Part shown: in pieces, positions 1 through 8,569 of the stretch
Layout of the letters: each line of letters opens with the position of its first letter
How positions within the stretch are numbered: position 1 is the first letter of the stretch
Source: Hornefia butyriciproducens
GTDB taxonomy: Bacteria > Bacillota > Clostridia > Peptostreptococcales > Anaerovoracaceae
Direction of reading: 5' to 3'
Assembly (NCBI RefSeq): GCF_009695915.1
Contig: NZ_VUMZ01000004.1
Span: forward strand, 62,001 to 126,000
Length of the DNA: 64,000 bases
Made by a program: the position numbers and the translations under genes
The notes under the pieces: generated by a model
What the model was told of the DNA's origin: nothing
The model's input: the letters and a program-made list of their open reading frames with translations, nothing else
Databases searched by the model: none

Positions 1-494
1 TTCTCCTTAAGCGTCTTCCCCGTCTCCACAATGTCCACGATCACGTCGGAAAGTCCTACCAGCGGCGCAAGCTCGATACTGCCGTGAAGCTTGATGATGT
101 CGATGTCCCTGTTCTCCCTGGCATAATAGTTCGATGCGATATTAGGGAACTTGCTGGCCACCCGGAGAGTCCGCTCCGGATTGTCGTGGTACCCCTTCAG
201 AGCCGCCACAGCCATCCGGCATTTTCCCATGTTGAGATCCAGCAGTTCGAACACGTCTGGCTCGTACTCCAGGATGATGTCCTTTCCGGCAATACCGATA
301 TCCGCGGCGCCTCGCTCCACATAGATAGTCACATCGGTAGGTTTCACCCAGAAATAGCGTATTCCCTTTTCTTCATTCTCAAAGATCAGCCGCCGGTTGT
401 CTTCTCTGATCGCCGGACACTCATAGCCGGCCTTCTCGAACATATCGTATACTTTTTTGCCCAGTCTGCCCTTCGGCAGCGCCACATTAATCAT
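1..494 (-). CDS. hisG: ATP phosphoribosyltransferase catalytic subunit, 3' end beyond window
   Basis: Catalyses the first step of histidine biosynthesis, joining ATP and PRPP. The protein starts MINVALPKGRLGKK, typical of HisG, and about 164 residues are visible before the gene runs off the left edge. The ATG (first base 494) lies inside the last codons of hisZ, an 8-bp overlap that implies translational coupling. A neighbouring hisZ indicates the short HisG form, which lacks the C-terminal regulatory domain and needs HisZ for activity and histidine feedback. The C-terminus cannot be seen, so the short form is inferred from context. Confidence 0.93.
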   Translation of the reverse strand, partial: MINVALPKGRLGKKVYDMFEKAGYECPAIREDNRRLIFENEEKGIRYFWVKPTDVTIYVERGAADIGIAGKDIILEYEPDVFELLDLNMGKCRMAVAALKGYHDNPERTLRVASKFPNIASNYYARENRDIDIIKLHGSIELAPLVGLSDVIVDIVETGKTLKE

Positions 495-1608
495 TTTCTT
501 CAACCGTCACAACCTCACTTCCATCCAGTCTGATCAATTTGCGGTAACGCAGTTTCTCCGGGATTTCCTTCTCCACCAGCACCGTACTTCCCTCCTGAAT
601 CATCTGCCGTACAGCCTTGTACATCGCGCCCAGATCGTCCTCAAGCGTATACAGGAACACGATATCCACGTCGTATTCCCGGTCGCTCCCCTCCATCCGA
701 TCCAAATCGTCCAGATAGACAGCAAACCCCAGTGCACCGCCCTTCTTCCCCATTCGGCTCATCAGTCTGTCGTAGCGTCCGCCGGAAAGCACCGCTTTCG
801 GCACACCTTCCACAAAGCCTTTGAACAGGATCCCGCTGTAATAGGTCAGGTCATTGACGATGGAGAAATCAATGTTCACCCTGGAAGCCATCTTGTACGA
901 AGCAAGCAGACTGACAACGTCGCTGAGCTGATCCAGCGCCTCTCTGCCCCTCTCCGTCAGCGGCAGTTCCCTCATTTTCCGGATCACACGCTTATGATCT
1001 CCGTAAGTGGATACCAGCATCTCCAGCGCCCGTATCGTCTCCTCCGCAATTCCGTTCTCCTCTGCGACCTTTCTCAGTTCGTGGATGTTTTTTTCTCCGA
1101 TGCACTCTACGATTCTGTCCTGCACCTCTGTCTCCACATCCCTCAGCAGGTCCGCCACAACGCCCATATGGGAAATCTCCAGTACGTAGTCGCTGTGGAT
1201 GGACGCGAGCGAGCGGAGCGCCAGCATCGTCACCTCGAAGGTGTCATACAGACCGACGTCTCCCAGGCACTCCAGTCCGGTCTGCGCGATCTCCCGATAG
1301 CGGCGGGAGTTCTGGGACGCCCTGTAGATGTTTTCGCTGTAATAGACCTTCTGCACAAAGCCGGGACGATAACGGTAATTTTTTACGATGGACAAAGTAA
1401 GATCCGGCTTCAGCGCCATCAGTCTCCCGTTCAGATCGCTGAATGCGATGATGTTTTCCGTCCCGATAAAGTCTTTGTTCCTCAGATACAGATCGTATTC
1501 CTCGAATTTTCCCATCTTGTATCGGGAATAGCCGTATTTCTGATACAGAGAATGCAGCTCAAGCTGTGTCTTCTCCTCCGTTGTCATTCGGTTTCTGTCG
1601 ATTCTCAT
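487..1608 (-). CDS. hisZ: ATP phosphoribosyltransferase regulatory subunit (HisRS-like)
   Basis: A 373-residue HisZ, a catalytically inactive relative of histidyl-tRNA synthetase that binds short-form HisG. The class II synthetase core is visible: ALKPDLTLSIVKNY in the first third, a YYSGILFKGF segment and SGGRYDRL near the end. The start at 1608 (MRIDRNRMTTEEK) follows AAGGGAG at good spacing. The frame stays open upstream to 1743 but crosses a terminator hairpin, so that extension is rejected. It overlaps hisG by 8 bp, making a hisZ-hisG operon whose promoter should lie in 1609-1693. Confidence 0.93.
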   Translation of the reverse strand: MRIDRNRMTTEEKTQLELHSLYQKYGYSRYKMGKFEEYDLYLRNKDFIGTENIIAFSDLNGRLMALKPDLTLSIVKNYRYRPGFVQKVYYSENIYRASQNSRRYREIAQTGLECLGDVGLYDTFEVTMLALRSLASIHSDYVLEISHMGVVADLLRDVETEVQDRIVECIGEKNIHELRKVAEENGIAEETIRALEMLVSTYGDHKRVIRKMRELPLTERGREALDQLSDVVSLLASYKMASRVNIDFSIVNDLTYYSGILFKGFVEGVPKAVLSGGRYDRLMSRMGKKGGALGFAVYLDDLDRMEGSDREYDVDIVFLYTLEDDLGAMYKAVRQMIQEGSTVLVEKEIPEKLRYRKLIRLDGSEVVTVEEND

Positions 1609-1693
1609 TATTTCTCCCTTCACCAGTATAGAATTGAGGACGCCTCCGGGCTCAGCATTTTCAGACTCCGCGCCGCATCTGCCCGTCAGCCAT

Positions 1694-1730
1694 AAAAAAA
1701 GCACCCCGGCGAAAAAGTTCGTCAAGGTGC
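1694..1730 (-). terminator. Intrinsic terminator between the Cys-rich membrane gene and hisZ
   Basis: On the minus strand GGCACC...GGTGC-type arms form about 13 pairs (two G-U, one mismatch) with a tiny loop, followed by seven T. It lies 38 bp after the stop of the 1768-1995 gene and 86 bp before hisZ. It could end the upstream transcript or attenuate hisZ; no His-rich leader peptide or T-box was seen, so I favour simple termination. Confidence 0.75.
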
Positions 1731-1767
1731 CATCATGCGCCAATACACGTCAAGACCGCACCTCCTG

Positions 1768-1995
1768 TCAATGGACAGGGGCGCTGGTATGGTTGTTTTC
1801 CTGCTTGCCGCAGTTTCCGGACAGGGCACAGCCGCTGCATCCCATGCTGCAGCTCCAGCCGTCGCTGCTCGATTCTCCGTCTGCCTTCTTCTGTTCCTCC
1901 CAGCGGGCGGCGGCAAAAGCCCAGACACAGCAGATTGCACCGATCACCAGTCCTGCAATTATGATATAGATGATGTGATCCAGAAAATATTCCAT
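1768..1995 (-). CDS. FeoB-associated-type Cys-rich small membrane protein
   Basis: A 75-residue protein with one N-terminal membrane helix (residues 8-31, IIYIIIAGLVIGAICCVWAF), a short charged stretch, then a Cys-rich tail with CSMGCSGCALSGNC. This layout matches the FeoB-associated Cys-rich membrane family (PF12669), usually linked to ferrous iron uptake. The start is well fixed by AAAGGAG, seven bases upstream. No feoA or feoB is in view, so the iron link rests on family resemblance only. The gene is monocistronic, with its own promoter and terminator. Confidence 0.75.
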   Translation of the reverse strand: MEYFLDHIIYIIIAGLVIGAICCVWAFAAARWEEQKKADGESSSDGWSCSMGCSGCALSGNCGKQENNHTSAPVH

Positions 1996-2029
1996 TGCAA
2001 TCTCCTTTCATGTTCTCTTAACGCCTATT

Positions 2030-2057
2030 AGTATACCACATCTGATACAAAAAACAA
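2030..2057 (-). promoter_or_regulatory. Promoter for the Cys-rich membrane protein gene
   Basis: TTGTTT, 16-bp spacer, TATACT on the minus strand, with the -10 box 34 bp upstream of the start codon. The -35 box lies in the U-tract region of the preceding terminator. Confidence 0.5.
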
Positions 2058-2099
2058 CACAAAAATTGAAAATACAGCCTAAATAACAGGCTGTATTTT
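2046..2099 (-). terminator. Terminator of the GGGtGRT operon
   Basis: The 12-bp perfect stem AAAATACAGCCT/AGGCTGTATTTT (2069-2080 with 2088-2099) has a 7-base loop. On the minus strand a T-rich run follows. It lies about 110 bp after the stop of the 2211-3209 gene. Confidence 0.85.
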
Positions 2100-2210
2100 T
2101 GTTGTTTTTCACAAAAGCCAATTGGCTGCGGCAAGCCGCTGCGCAGACACACGGCGCGTCAGACAATACGGCGCTCCGCCGGTAATGTCTCTGCGGCTCC
2201 GTCCGCCGTT

Positions 2211-3209
2211 TTATTTGCAGTGCTCCTGCACCGCGACGGCAGTGGCCACACTGGCACCAACCATCGGATTGTTTCCCATGCCGATGAAACCCATCATTTC
2301 AACGTGAGCCGGCACGGAAGAACTTCCCGCAAACTGTGCGTCTGAATGCATTCTGCCCATGGTGTCGGTCATTCCGTAGGAAGACGGTCCCGCCGCCATG
2401 TTGTCAGGATGCAGAGTTCTGCCTGTACCGCCGCCGGAAGCAACAGAGAAGTATTTCTTTCCCTGCTGGATACGTTCTTTTTTATAGGTACCCGCGACAG
2501 GATGCTGGAATCTCGTGGGGTTCGTGGAGTTTCCGGTAATGGAGACATCCACGTTCTCATGATGCATAATCGCGACGCCCTCTCTGACGTCAAATGCACC
2601 GTAGCATTTCACCTTCGCCCGGTCGCCGTCGGAATAAGGAACCTCCTCTACAATTTTCAGTTCCCCGGTGAAAAAGTCGAATTCTGTTTTCACGTAGGTG
2701 AAACCGTTGATTCTGGAGATAATCTTCGCGGCATCCTTTCCGAGACCGTTCAGAATGACGCGGAGCGGTTTCGTTCTGACTTTGTTTGCAGAGTTCGCGA
2801 TTCCGATAGCTCCCTCTGCAGCGGCAAAGGATTCATGTCCTGCCAGAAACGCGAAGCACTCGGTCTCCTCATCAAGAAGCATGGACGCCAGATTTCCGTG
2901 CCCGATTCCCACCTTCCGGTCATCCGCGACAGATCCCGGAATGCAGAAGGCCTGAAGTCCCTCGCCGATAGCACGAGCCGCATCTTTCGCGTCCGTCGCT
3001 CCTTTTTTTATCGCAATAGCCGCTCCCAGCACGTAAGCCCATGCGGCATCCTCAAAGCAGATGGTCTGGACGCCCTTAGTGATTTCATAGGGGTCAAATC
3101 CCTTATCTGTACATATTTTTCTCGCTTCGTCGAGACTGCCGATACCGTACTGGCTCATGACCTTCTCGATACCTTCAATTCTTCTCTCGTAGTTCTCGAA
3201 TACTGCCAT
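2211..3209 (-). CDS. GGGtGRT protein
   Basis: A 332-residue member of the GGGtGRT family (PF14057), named for its glycine-rich signature, seen here as SGGGTGRT around residues 258-265. Its function is not established; it is regularly found beside a NifU-like iron-sulfur scaffold in anaerobes, exactly as here. The start at 3209 (MAVFENYERR) is chosen because AGGAGGT lies seven bases upstream; a GTG nine bases earlier would be too close. It is downstream of the NifU-like gene in one operon (12-bp gap) and is followed by a strong terminator. Confidence 0.9.
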   Translation of the reverse strand: MAVFENYERRIEGIEKVMSQYGIGSLDEARKICTDKGFDPYEITKGVQTICFEDAAWAYVLGAAIAIKKGATDAKDAARAIGEGLQAFCIPGSVADDRKVGIGHGNLASMLLDEETECFAFLAGHESFAAAEGAIGIANSANKVRTKPLRVILNGLGKDAAKIISRINGFTYVKTEFDFFTGELKIVEEVPYSDGDRAKVKCYGAFDVREGVAIMHHENVDVSITGNSTNPTRFQHPVAGTYKKERIQQGKKYFSVASGGGTGRTLHPDNMAAGPSSYGMTDTMGRMHSDAQFAGSSSVPAHVEMMGFIGMGNNPMVGASVATAVAVQEHCK

Positions 3210-3221
3210 AGTCCGCACCTC

Positions 3222-3917
3222 CTATTCCTTCCTCGGATCGATCTTTTTGACCGCTTCATCGAATCTTCCGTAGGAGCCTGTGGCCTTGTCAATCGCTTCC
3301 TTCGGATCCATTCCGTCCTTGATGAATTCCAGGAGTTTCCCGGTATTGATATATTTGTACCCGATAATGTTATTGTCCTTATCCAGTCCCTGCTCCAGAA
3401 TGTATCCCTCTGTCAGCTGCAGATAACGGGGACCCTTCAGTGCCGTGGAATGAATCGTTCCCACCTGGCTGATCGTGCCTTTTCCGAGATCCTCCAGACC
3501 GGCGCCGACCGCCAGACCGTCCTCGGAGAATGCGGACTGTGTTCTGCCGTAGATAATCTGAAGGAACAGTTCGCGCATAGCAGTATTGATTGCGTCACAG
3601 ACCAGGTCGGTGTTCATCGCTTCCAGGATCGTCTTCCCTACAAGGATTTCTCCGGCCATAGCCGCGGAATGAGTCATGCCGGAGCATCCGATGGTTTCAA
3701 TCAGAGCCTCCTGAATAATCCCTTCTTTCACGTTCAGAGTCAGCTTACATGCTCCCTGCTGCGGCGCACACCAGCCCACGCCATGCGTCAGGCCGGAAAT
3801 ATCGCTGATCTCCTTCGCCTGCACCCATTTCCCCTCTTCCGGGATCGGAGACGGACCGTGAGTTGCATCCATCCTGCCAACAGGACACATGCTTTCGACT
3901 TCTTTTGTATATATCAT
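3222..3917 (-). CDS. NifU/IscU-like iron-sulfur scaffold protein partnered with GGGtGRT
   Basis: A 231-residue protein resembling the NifU-like family that accompanies GGGtGRT proteins. Cysteines fall at positions 11, 50, 57, 78 and 107 in contexts such as GWCAPQQGAC and IGCSGMTH, the latter like the NifU_N cluster site. Start 3917 (MIYTKEVESMCPV) follows GGAGG. It is longer than a plain IscU (about 130 residues); the second half carries no motif I recognise. It is first in an operon with the GGGtGRT gene, suggesting Fe-S assembly or storage, which is inference. Confidence 0.82.
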   Translation of the reverse strand: MIYTKEVESMCPVGRMDATHGPSPIPEEGKWVQAKEISDISGLTHGVGWCAPQQGACKLTLNVKEGIIQEALIETIGCSGMTHSAAMAGEILVGKTILEAMNTDLVCDAINTAMRELFLQIIYGRTQSAFSEDGLAVGAGLEDLGKGTISQVGTIHSTALKGPRYLQLTEGYILEQGLDKDNNIIGYKYINTGKLLEFIKDGMDPKEAIDKATGSYGRFDEAVKKIDPRKE

Positions 3918-4090
3918 AAGCCAAAACCTCCATAAAAACAGTGCAATCACGTACTCAGGCGAAGCGCAGCCTTCCCGGAGGGAGTACCCGCCAAAGGTAA
4001 AACGACCGCCTGCTTCCGGAGACTCCGCCGTCGTACATTGCCGCGGCAGGTGCGCCTGTGCCCCATCAGCTGCAGACGCGCGCTCCGGTA
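3918..4090 (-). promoter_or_regulatory. Long GC-rich structured 5' leader of the GGGtGRT operon
   Basis: About 170 nt separate the promoter from the start codon. The leader can fold: GTACTC pairs with GAGTAC around 3950-3985, enclosing an AGGC/GCCT hairpin, and other GC-rich palindromic stretches occur. No match to a riboswitch class I know and no terminator inside it. Confidence 0.4.
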
Positions 4091-4097
4091 TGAGTTA

Positions 4098-4126
4098 AGT
4101 ATAGCATCAGTTGATTTTTTTAGCAA
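4098..4126 (-). promoter_or_regulatory. Promoter of the NifU-like/GGGtGRT operon
   Basis: TTGCTA, 17-bp spacer, TATACT on the minus strand. The -35 box sits at the end of the preceding radical SAM gene's terminator. Confidence 0.7.
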
Positions 4127-4154
4127 CTAAAAACCGGCACCCTTCGATGCCGGT
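4124..4154 (-). terminator. Terminator of the radical SAM gene
   Basis: ACCGGCA/TGCCGGT stem (4133-4139 with 4148-4154) followed on the minus strand by TTTTTAG. The rest of the 125-bp gap between it and the stop codon holds nothing I can name. Confidence 0.8.
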
Positions 4155-4278
4155 CTGTCTTATCGGATTCATCCCTGCGCCGCCTCTGTTCAAAGCCCGA
4201 ACTGATTGTCAAAAAGCGCGGGACAGCCTGCACCTGGCCACTCTTAGCCGGTCGTCTGGAAATCGAATCAGCCCGCGG

Positions 4279-5694
4279 CTACTGGTTGACTGCCTTCTTC
4301 GGCGGCTCAACCGCCTCACCCGGAAGTGACTTCCCAGTTTCTTTGTCCCAGAGTTCTTCCGCATACGGTTTCCAGCATTCCGCATACTCCCGGCACTTGG
4401 CGCAAAGATGCTCTACACTCTCCGGTGACTGCAGATCTGTGGACTTCGCTCCGCTCTCATGAACAAGCTTAGGCAGCACGTCCGGGTTCTCCAGCATCGG
4501 ACAAGGCCTCAGATGATTGTCGTTGAACGGCTGATTGTTGTGATACGCCATAAACAGCGGTGACTGCAGAATCTCAAGCAGTGAATTCTTCTTGATATTC
4601 GTGTTGGAATAGTGGATAAACACACATGGCTCCGCATCTCCGTTAGCGTTGATATGGAAATAGTTTCTACCACCGGCGATACAGCCGCCCACATACTCTC
4701 CGTCATTCTGGAAGTCAAAGCAGAACAGTCCCTTACCGTCCTTCATCGCTCTGATCTGTCTCAGTCTGTCCTTAATCATTATTCTCTGATCCGGCGTCGG
4801 CATCAGCTCAGGCGATGCGTCGTTTCCTACCGGCATCAGATGGAAATACATCGAGAACTTGACGCCCTTCTGGATTTCCATATCAATGAATTCATCTGAT
4901 GTAACATAGTCGATATTATTCTTTGTATACGCAATCGAAGTGCCGAACAGGCACCCGTTCTCCTTCAGCAGATCCATCGCATGCATGACCTTCTGGAAAA
5001 CTCCTGAGCCGCGTCTGTCATCGTTAGCCTCCTCGAAGCCCTCCAGGCTAATGGCCAGGTAGAGGTTTCCGACCCTCTTCAGCTCTGCAACAAAAGCCTC
5101 GTCCACCAGCGTTCCGTTGGTGAAGGAAATGAATGCGCAGTCCGGATGCATCTCACAAAGCCGGATCAGATCGTCCTTCCGCACCAGCGGCTCTCCGCCG
5201 GTATACATATAATAGTAGATTCCCAGTTCCTTGCCTTCGCGGATCACCTTGTCCATGTCCTCAACGCTGAGGTTCAGACGGTTTCCGTACTCTGCCGCCC
5301 AGCATCCGGTACAGTGCAGATTGCATGCGCTGGTGGGATCCATCAGAATCAGCCATGGCACATTGCACTGATACTTTTCCCTCGCCTCATGCATGACCTT
5401 GGTTCCGCAGAACATCGCCTCATAGAGGAAATTCAGCAGGAATGTTTTCAGAACATGCTCGTCGGTCTCATCAATGATACGGCAGATGTACTTGTTCAGC
5501 GCACTGTTCTCGTCCTCCAGGCAGGCTTTCATGCCGCTGAGATCTATGCCCATACCCAGATTATTGATATACTTTTCGGCGAGATTGAAAATGTCCATCA
5601 TTCCCTTCTGCCGATCCTTGCCAACTTTATTGTAAGCCACATCAAACGCTTTGCTGAACGCCATGCGTCCCATCTTATGTTTCATTGTCGCCAT
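4279..5694 (-). CDS. Radical SAM protein with C-terminal Cys-rich (SPASM-like) region
   Basis: A 471-residue radical SAM enzyme. The SAM-binding 4Fe-4S motif CNLHCTGC is at residues 124-131, followed by YYYMYTGGEPLVR. A C-terminal set of cysteines (CIAGG, PCVF, RPCPM, CAKCREYAEC) suggests one or two auxiliary clusters as in SPASM proteins. About 115 residues precede the core; their role is unknown. Start 5694 (MATMKHKMGR) follows GGAGAG. No peptide substrate gene lies next to it, so I name no substrate. A -10 box TATAAT at about 5755 lacks a good -35. Confidence 0.85.
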   Translation of the reverse strand: MATMKHKMGRMAFSKAFDVAYNKVGKDRQKGMMDIFNLAEKYINNLGMGIDLSGMKACLEDENSALNKYICRIIDETDEHVLKTFLLNFLYEAMFCGTKVMHEAREKYQCNVPWLILMDPTSACNLHCTGCWAAEYGNRLNLSVEDMDKVIREGKELGIYYYMYTGGEPLVRKDDLIRLCEMHPDCAFISFTNGTLVDEAFVAELKRVGNLYLAISLEGFEEANDDRRGSGVFQKVMHAMDLLKENGCLFGTSIAYTKNNIDYVTSDEFIDMEIQKGVKFSMYFHLMPVGNDASPELMPTPDQRIMIKDRLRQIRAMKDGKGLFCFDFQNDGEYVGGCIAGGRNYFHINANGDAEPCVFIHYSNTNIKKNSLLEILQSPLFMAYHNNQPFNDNHLRPCPMLENPDVLPKLVHESGAKSTDLQSPESVEHLCAKCREYAECWKPYAEELWDKETGKSLPGEAVEPPKKAVNQ

Positions 5695-5791
5695 AATGTT
5701 ACTCTCCAATCTCTAAATTTTTACCAACATAAATCACAATTCTCCCGAATCTGTGCTTATTATAAAGCATGTTTTCGCGGATTCCTATTTA

Positions 5792-5829
5792 CAAAAAAGC
5801 CCGTTTGTCTAAAATTTTGTCAAACGGGC
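5792..5829 (-). terminator. Terminator of the permease-fur operon
   Basis: Perfect 9-bp stem GCCCGTTTG/CAAACGGGC (5799-5807 with 5821-5829), followed on the minus strand by six T. It lies 55 bp after the fur stop. Confidence 0.88.
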
Positions 5830-5883
5830 AAAGTTTATCACCATTGTTATTTCTGTTTTGCTGCCGTGTCGCTGCCGCATTGC

Positions 5884-6303
5884 TCACCGCGCGCCCCGAC
5901 CGAGGCAGCCGGCGCATATGCCGTAGATCACTGAATTTCTGCACTGGATCTGAAACCCGTGTTCCTTCATGATATGTTCTTCAATCTCATCCATGAACCC
6001 GCAGTCCAGATGCTGAATGCAGCCGCAGCGCACGCATTTCAGATGCAGATGCTCGCTGCACCTGCGCTCCCGGTTCGTCAGCTGATAGGAGGTCTTTTTC
6101 CCGTTTTCTTCTACAAAACGCGCTGCCGTCCCTTCCCTTTCCAGCTTGTCGAGATAACGGTAAATTGTGGTTTTGTTCACCGCAACGCCCGTCTCGTCCA
6201 GATGCGCCTGAATCTGAGCGACGCTGACCGCACGGTCTCCGTTCTCCTTAAGAAACTCCAGAATTTTCATCCTGCTGTTTGTCTTATATTCTCTGCCTGC
6301 CAT
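5884..6303 (-). CDS. Fur-family metal-responsive repressor
   Basis: A 139-residue Fur/Zur/PerR family regulator: N-terminal winged helix (VNKTTIYRYLDKLEREG as recognition region), a HLHLKCVRCG segment, and two structural zinc CxxC pairs (C90/C93 and C130/C133). Start 6303 (MAGREYKT) follows AGGGAG. It lies 13 bp downstream of a metal permease gene in the same operon, and the operon promoter carries TTGCA inverted repeats, so auto-regulation is likely. Which metal it senses cannot be read from the sequence. Confidence 0.88.
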   Translation of the reverse strand: MAGREYKTNSRMKILEFLKENGDRAVSVAQIQAHLDETGVAVNKTTIYRYLDKLEREGTAARFVEENGKKTSYQLTNRERRCSEHLHLKCVRCGCIQHLDCGFMDEIEEHIMKEHGFQIQCRNSVIYGICAGCLGRGAR

Positions 6304-6316
6304 AACTTTGTTCTCC

Positions 6317-7174
6317 CTAAAAACTGATTCCCAGAACCTCAATCACAACGCCCCAGAAGACGCTGACCACATAGAGGATTCCGATGACCATTCCGTCCTG
6401 CTTCCAGTGATGATTTTCCCGAATCAGGACAAGCAGGCCCACTCCGGCGCTGCACAGAAGTCCGCTCATCATCGGACCGGCGCCGATGACCCCCTCCAGA
6501 TACATCTGCGTGATCACAACGGACGCCGCACAGTTGGGAATCAGCCCCACAAGTGCCGCAATCAGCTCACCCGCAACGGGCAGATCCTGAAAAAGACCTG
6601 AAATTGCCTGGTGTCCAACAGCTTCGATGGCGCATCCGATGACGATTGAAACAAGCAGAATGAACGCGAAAACCTGCAGTGTCTTCTGAACAGATTCAAT
6701 GAAGAGCCCCGTCCCGCATCCACAGCCGCAACCCGGTCCGGATTCACCGTCATAACCTTTCGGCACTCTGCGACGTCTGGCCAGCCATCCGAAAAAGAAT
6801 TCCACCGCATATCCGGAAATCACGCCGATGATCACCTTGGCTGCCATAATGGACACAATCGTCCCGACCGGAACCTTCTCAGAAATAAAAATCGGAAGCA
6901 TCTCATCCGAAGTGGACAAATAGATGGAGATAAGCGTCCCCAGTGTAACAACCTTTCCCACATAAAAATACGTCGCCGCCGCGGAAAAACCGCACTGCGG
7001 GATTGCACCCAGTAAGCCGCCCCAAATCGGTCCGACCTTCCCGGCCTCTTGTATAACTGCTCTGGCATGCCGACCCGCAGCCCGTTCCAGCGCTCCCATC
7101 ACCAGATAGGTGACAAACAGAAACGGAACCAGCTTGACGCTGTCTACCGCCGCCTCAATAATCGCTTCCTTCAT
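6317..7174 (-). CDS. Polytopic heavy-metal/arsenic-type permease (ArsP_2-like)
   Basis: A 285-residue membrane protein with about eight to ten hydrophobic segments, resembling the putative 10-TM metal exporter family (PF11449, sometimes called putative manganese transporter). Two internal repeats each carry a P-x-C motif: GAIPQCGFSAAA and GLIPNCAASVVI. A central cytoplasmic loop holds a cysteine run, PGCGCGCGTG, a likely metal-binding site. It is first gene of an operon with the Fur-family regulator, which fits metal-responsive export or uptake; substrate not determined. Confidence 0.8.
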   Translation of the reverse strand: MKEAIIEAAVDSVKLVPFLFVTYLVMGALERAAGRHARAVIQEAGKVGPIWGGLLGAIPQCGFSAAATYFYVGKVVTLGTLISIYLSTSDEMLPIFISEKVPVGTIVSIMAAKVIIGVISGYAVEFFFGWLARRRRVPKGYDGESGPGCGCGCGTGLFIESVQKTLQVFAFILLVSIVIGCAIEAVGHQAISGLFQDLPVAGELIAALVGLIPNCAASVVITQMYLEGVIGAGPMMSGLLCSAGVGLLVLIRENHHWKQDGMVIGILYVVSVFWGVVIEVLGISF

Positions 7175-7195
7175 AAAACTCCATATTTCCCATTA

Positions 7196-7263
7196 TTTGC
7201 AACTTGATATCATTTGCAACTCAGTTGCATTTTGTATTATAACAGGAGATTTGCTTTTGTCAA
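7196..7263 (-). promoter_or_regulatory. Promoter with Fur-type TTGCA operator ahead of permease-fur
   Basis: On the minus strand TTGACA (7258-7263), 16-bp spacer, TATAAT (7236-7241). Just downstream lies a perfect 7-1-7 inverted repeat TGCAACT-n-AGTTGCA (7215-7229), the geometry of Fur-family boxes, and a further TTGCAA at about 7197-7202. They cover the transcription start, where a repressor would block initiation. Confidence 0.8.
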
Positions 7264-7372
7264 TATGCAAAAGTCGTCTGGCGGCGGGAAATTCATGAGG
7301 AGTCGCGGCGGCGAGGACAAAAGCCATATGGGGCCGGCCCGCCCTCGTCATCGTTTTTTTCGGGCTATGCTT

Positions 7373-8569
7373 TCAGTTCTGGAGTTCCCGAATCCGGTCC
7401 GCGATGAGTTTTGCCACATCGGCTTTGCTCATCAGGGTATGTGCCTCGTCTGTATTGGCGGTGATCAGCGTCACGAGATTTGTATCGGTACCGAAGCCCG
7501 CGCCGTCGTCCTTCAGATTATTTGCAACGATCATATCTACATGCTTGCGCTCCAGTTTCCTGCGGGAATTCTCCAGCAGGTTCTCCGTTTCCATGGAAAA
7601 TCCGCAGAGAAACTGCCCTTCCCTGCGATGTTCACCGAGATACGCCAGGATATCACGGGTTCGTACCAGAGGAATCGAAAGGTCGCCGTCCTTTTTCTTG
7701 ACCTTCTCCTCTTTATATTCGGCAGGCGTATAATCCGATACTGCGGCCGCCATCACGATGACGTCCATTTCCGGCGCACGGGAGGTGATTTCGTCAAACA
7801 GCGCAGAAGCACTCACGGCTTCCACGATGTTGCAGAACATCGGCGGCTCAGCAGTGACGGCCGCCTTCACAATCGTAACGTCCGCTCCCCGCAGCATATA
7901 CTCCTTCGCGATGGCGAATCCCATCTTGCCGCTTGAATGATTTGTGATAAAGCGGACCGGATCCATCGCCTCCCGCGTCGCGCCCGCGGAAACCAGCACA
8001 TGCTTTCCGGTCATATCCTTCGGACGGGCGATTGCCTTCTCCACGTATGCATACAGCACTTCCGGCTCAGGCATCTTGCCGGCTCCGACGTCGCCACAGG
8101 CCAGATACCCTGAAGCCGGTTCGATCACCTCAAAGCCGTAAGCCCTGAGCTTCTCCAGATTATCCTGCGTTACCGGATTTTCATACATTCCGGTGTTCAT
8201 CGCAGGCACCACAATTTTAGGACAGGAGGCGGCCAGAACCGTGGTCGTCAGCATATCATCCGCAATTCCACAGGCCAGCTTCGCCAGAACGTTTGCCGTT
8301 GCCGGTGCAACCATGATCAGATCCGCCTTCTTGGCCAGTTCCACATGCTCAACTTCATAATGCCCCTTACGCGCAAAAGTGTCAGTCACACACTCCCGGC
8401 CGCTGAGAGTTTCAAAAGTCAGCGGCGTGATGAACTCACAGGCGTTTTTTGTCATAATCACATGAACCTCCGCCCCCGCCTTATGCAGGCGGCTGACCAG
8501 ATACGCTGTTTTGTACGCCGCTATTCCTCCACTGACTCCGATTACTACCGTCCTTCCATTCAGATTCAT
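7373..8569 (-). CDS. coaBC: Bifunctional phosphopantothenoylcysteine decarboxylase/phosphopantothenate-cysteine ligase
   Basis: 398 residues. Makes 4'-phosphopantetheine precursors in coenzyme A synthesis. The N-terminal flavoprotein CoaC half shows GVSGGIAAYK and PAMNTGMYENP; the C-terminal CoaB half begins near KHVLVSAGATREAMDPVRFITN and uses CTP. Start 8569 (MNLNGRTVVIGV) follows AAGGAAG and overlaps the DUF3842 stop as ATGA. It is the last gene of the lar operon. Its presence among nickel-pincer genes is unusual; the gene itself looks fully intact. Confidence 0.93.
   Translation of the reverse strand: MNLNGRTVVIGVSGGIAAYKTAYLVSRLHKAGAEVHVIMTKNACEFITPLTFETLSGRECVTDTFARKGHYEVEHVELAKKADLIMVAPATANVLAKLACGIADDMLTTTVLAASCPKIVVPAMNTGMYENPVTQDNLEKLRAYGFEVIEPASGYLACGDVGAGKMPEPEVLYAYVEKAIARPKDMTGKHVLVSAGATREAMDPVRFITNHSSGKMGFAIAKEYMLRGADVTIVKAAVTAEPPMFCNIVEAVSASALFDEITSRAPEMDVIVMAAAVSDYTPAEYKEEKVKKKDGDLSIPLVRTRDILAYLGEHRREGQFLCGFSMETENLLENSRRKLERKHVDMIVANNLKDDGAGFGTDTNLVTLITANTDEAHTLMSKADVAKLIADRIRELQN

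Noticed and set aside
1609-1743. N-terminal extension of HisZ to 1743
   Set aside because: The extension runs through an intrinsic terminator, is not HisZ-like, and a good ribosome site marks the start at 1608.
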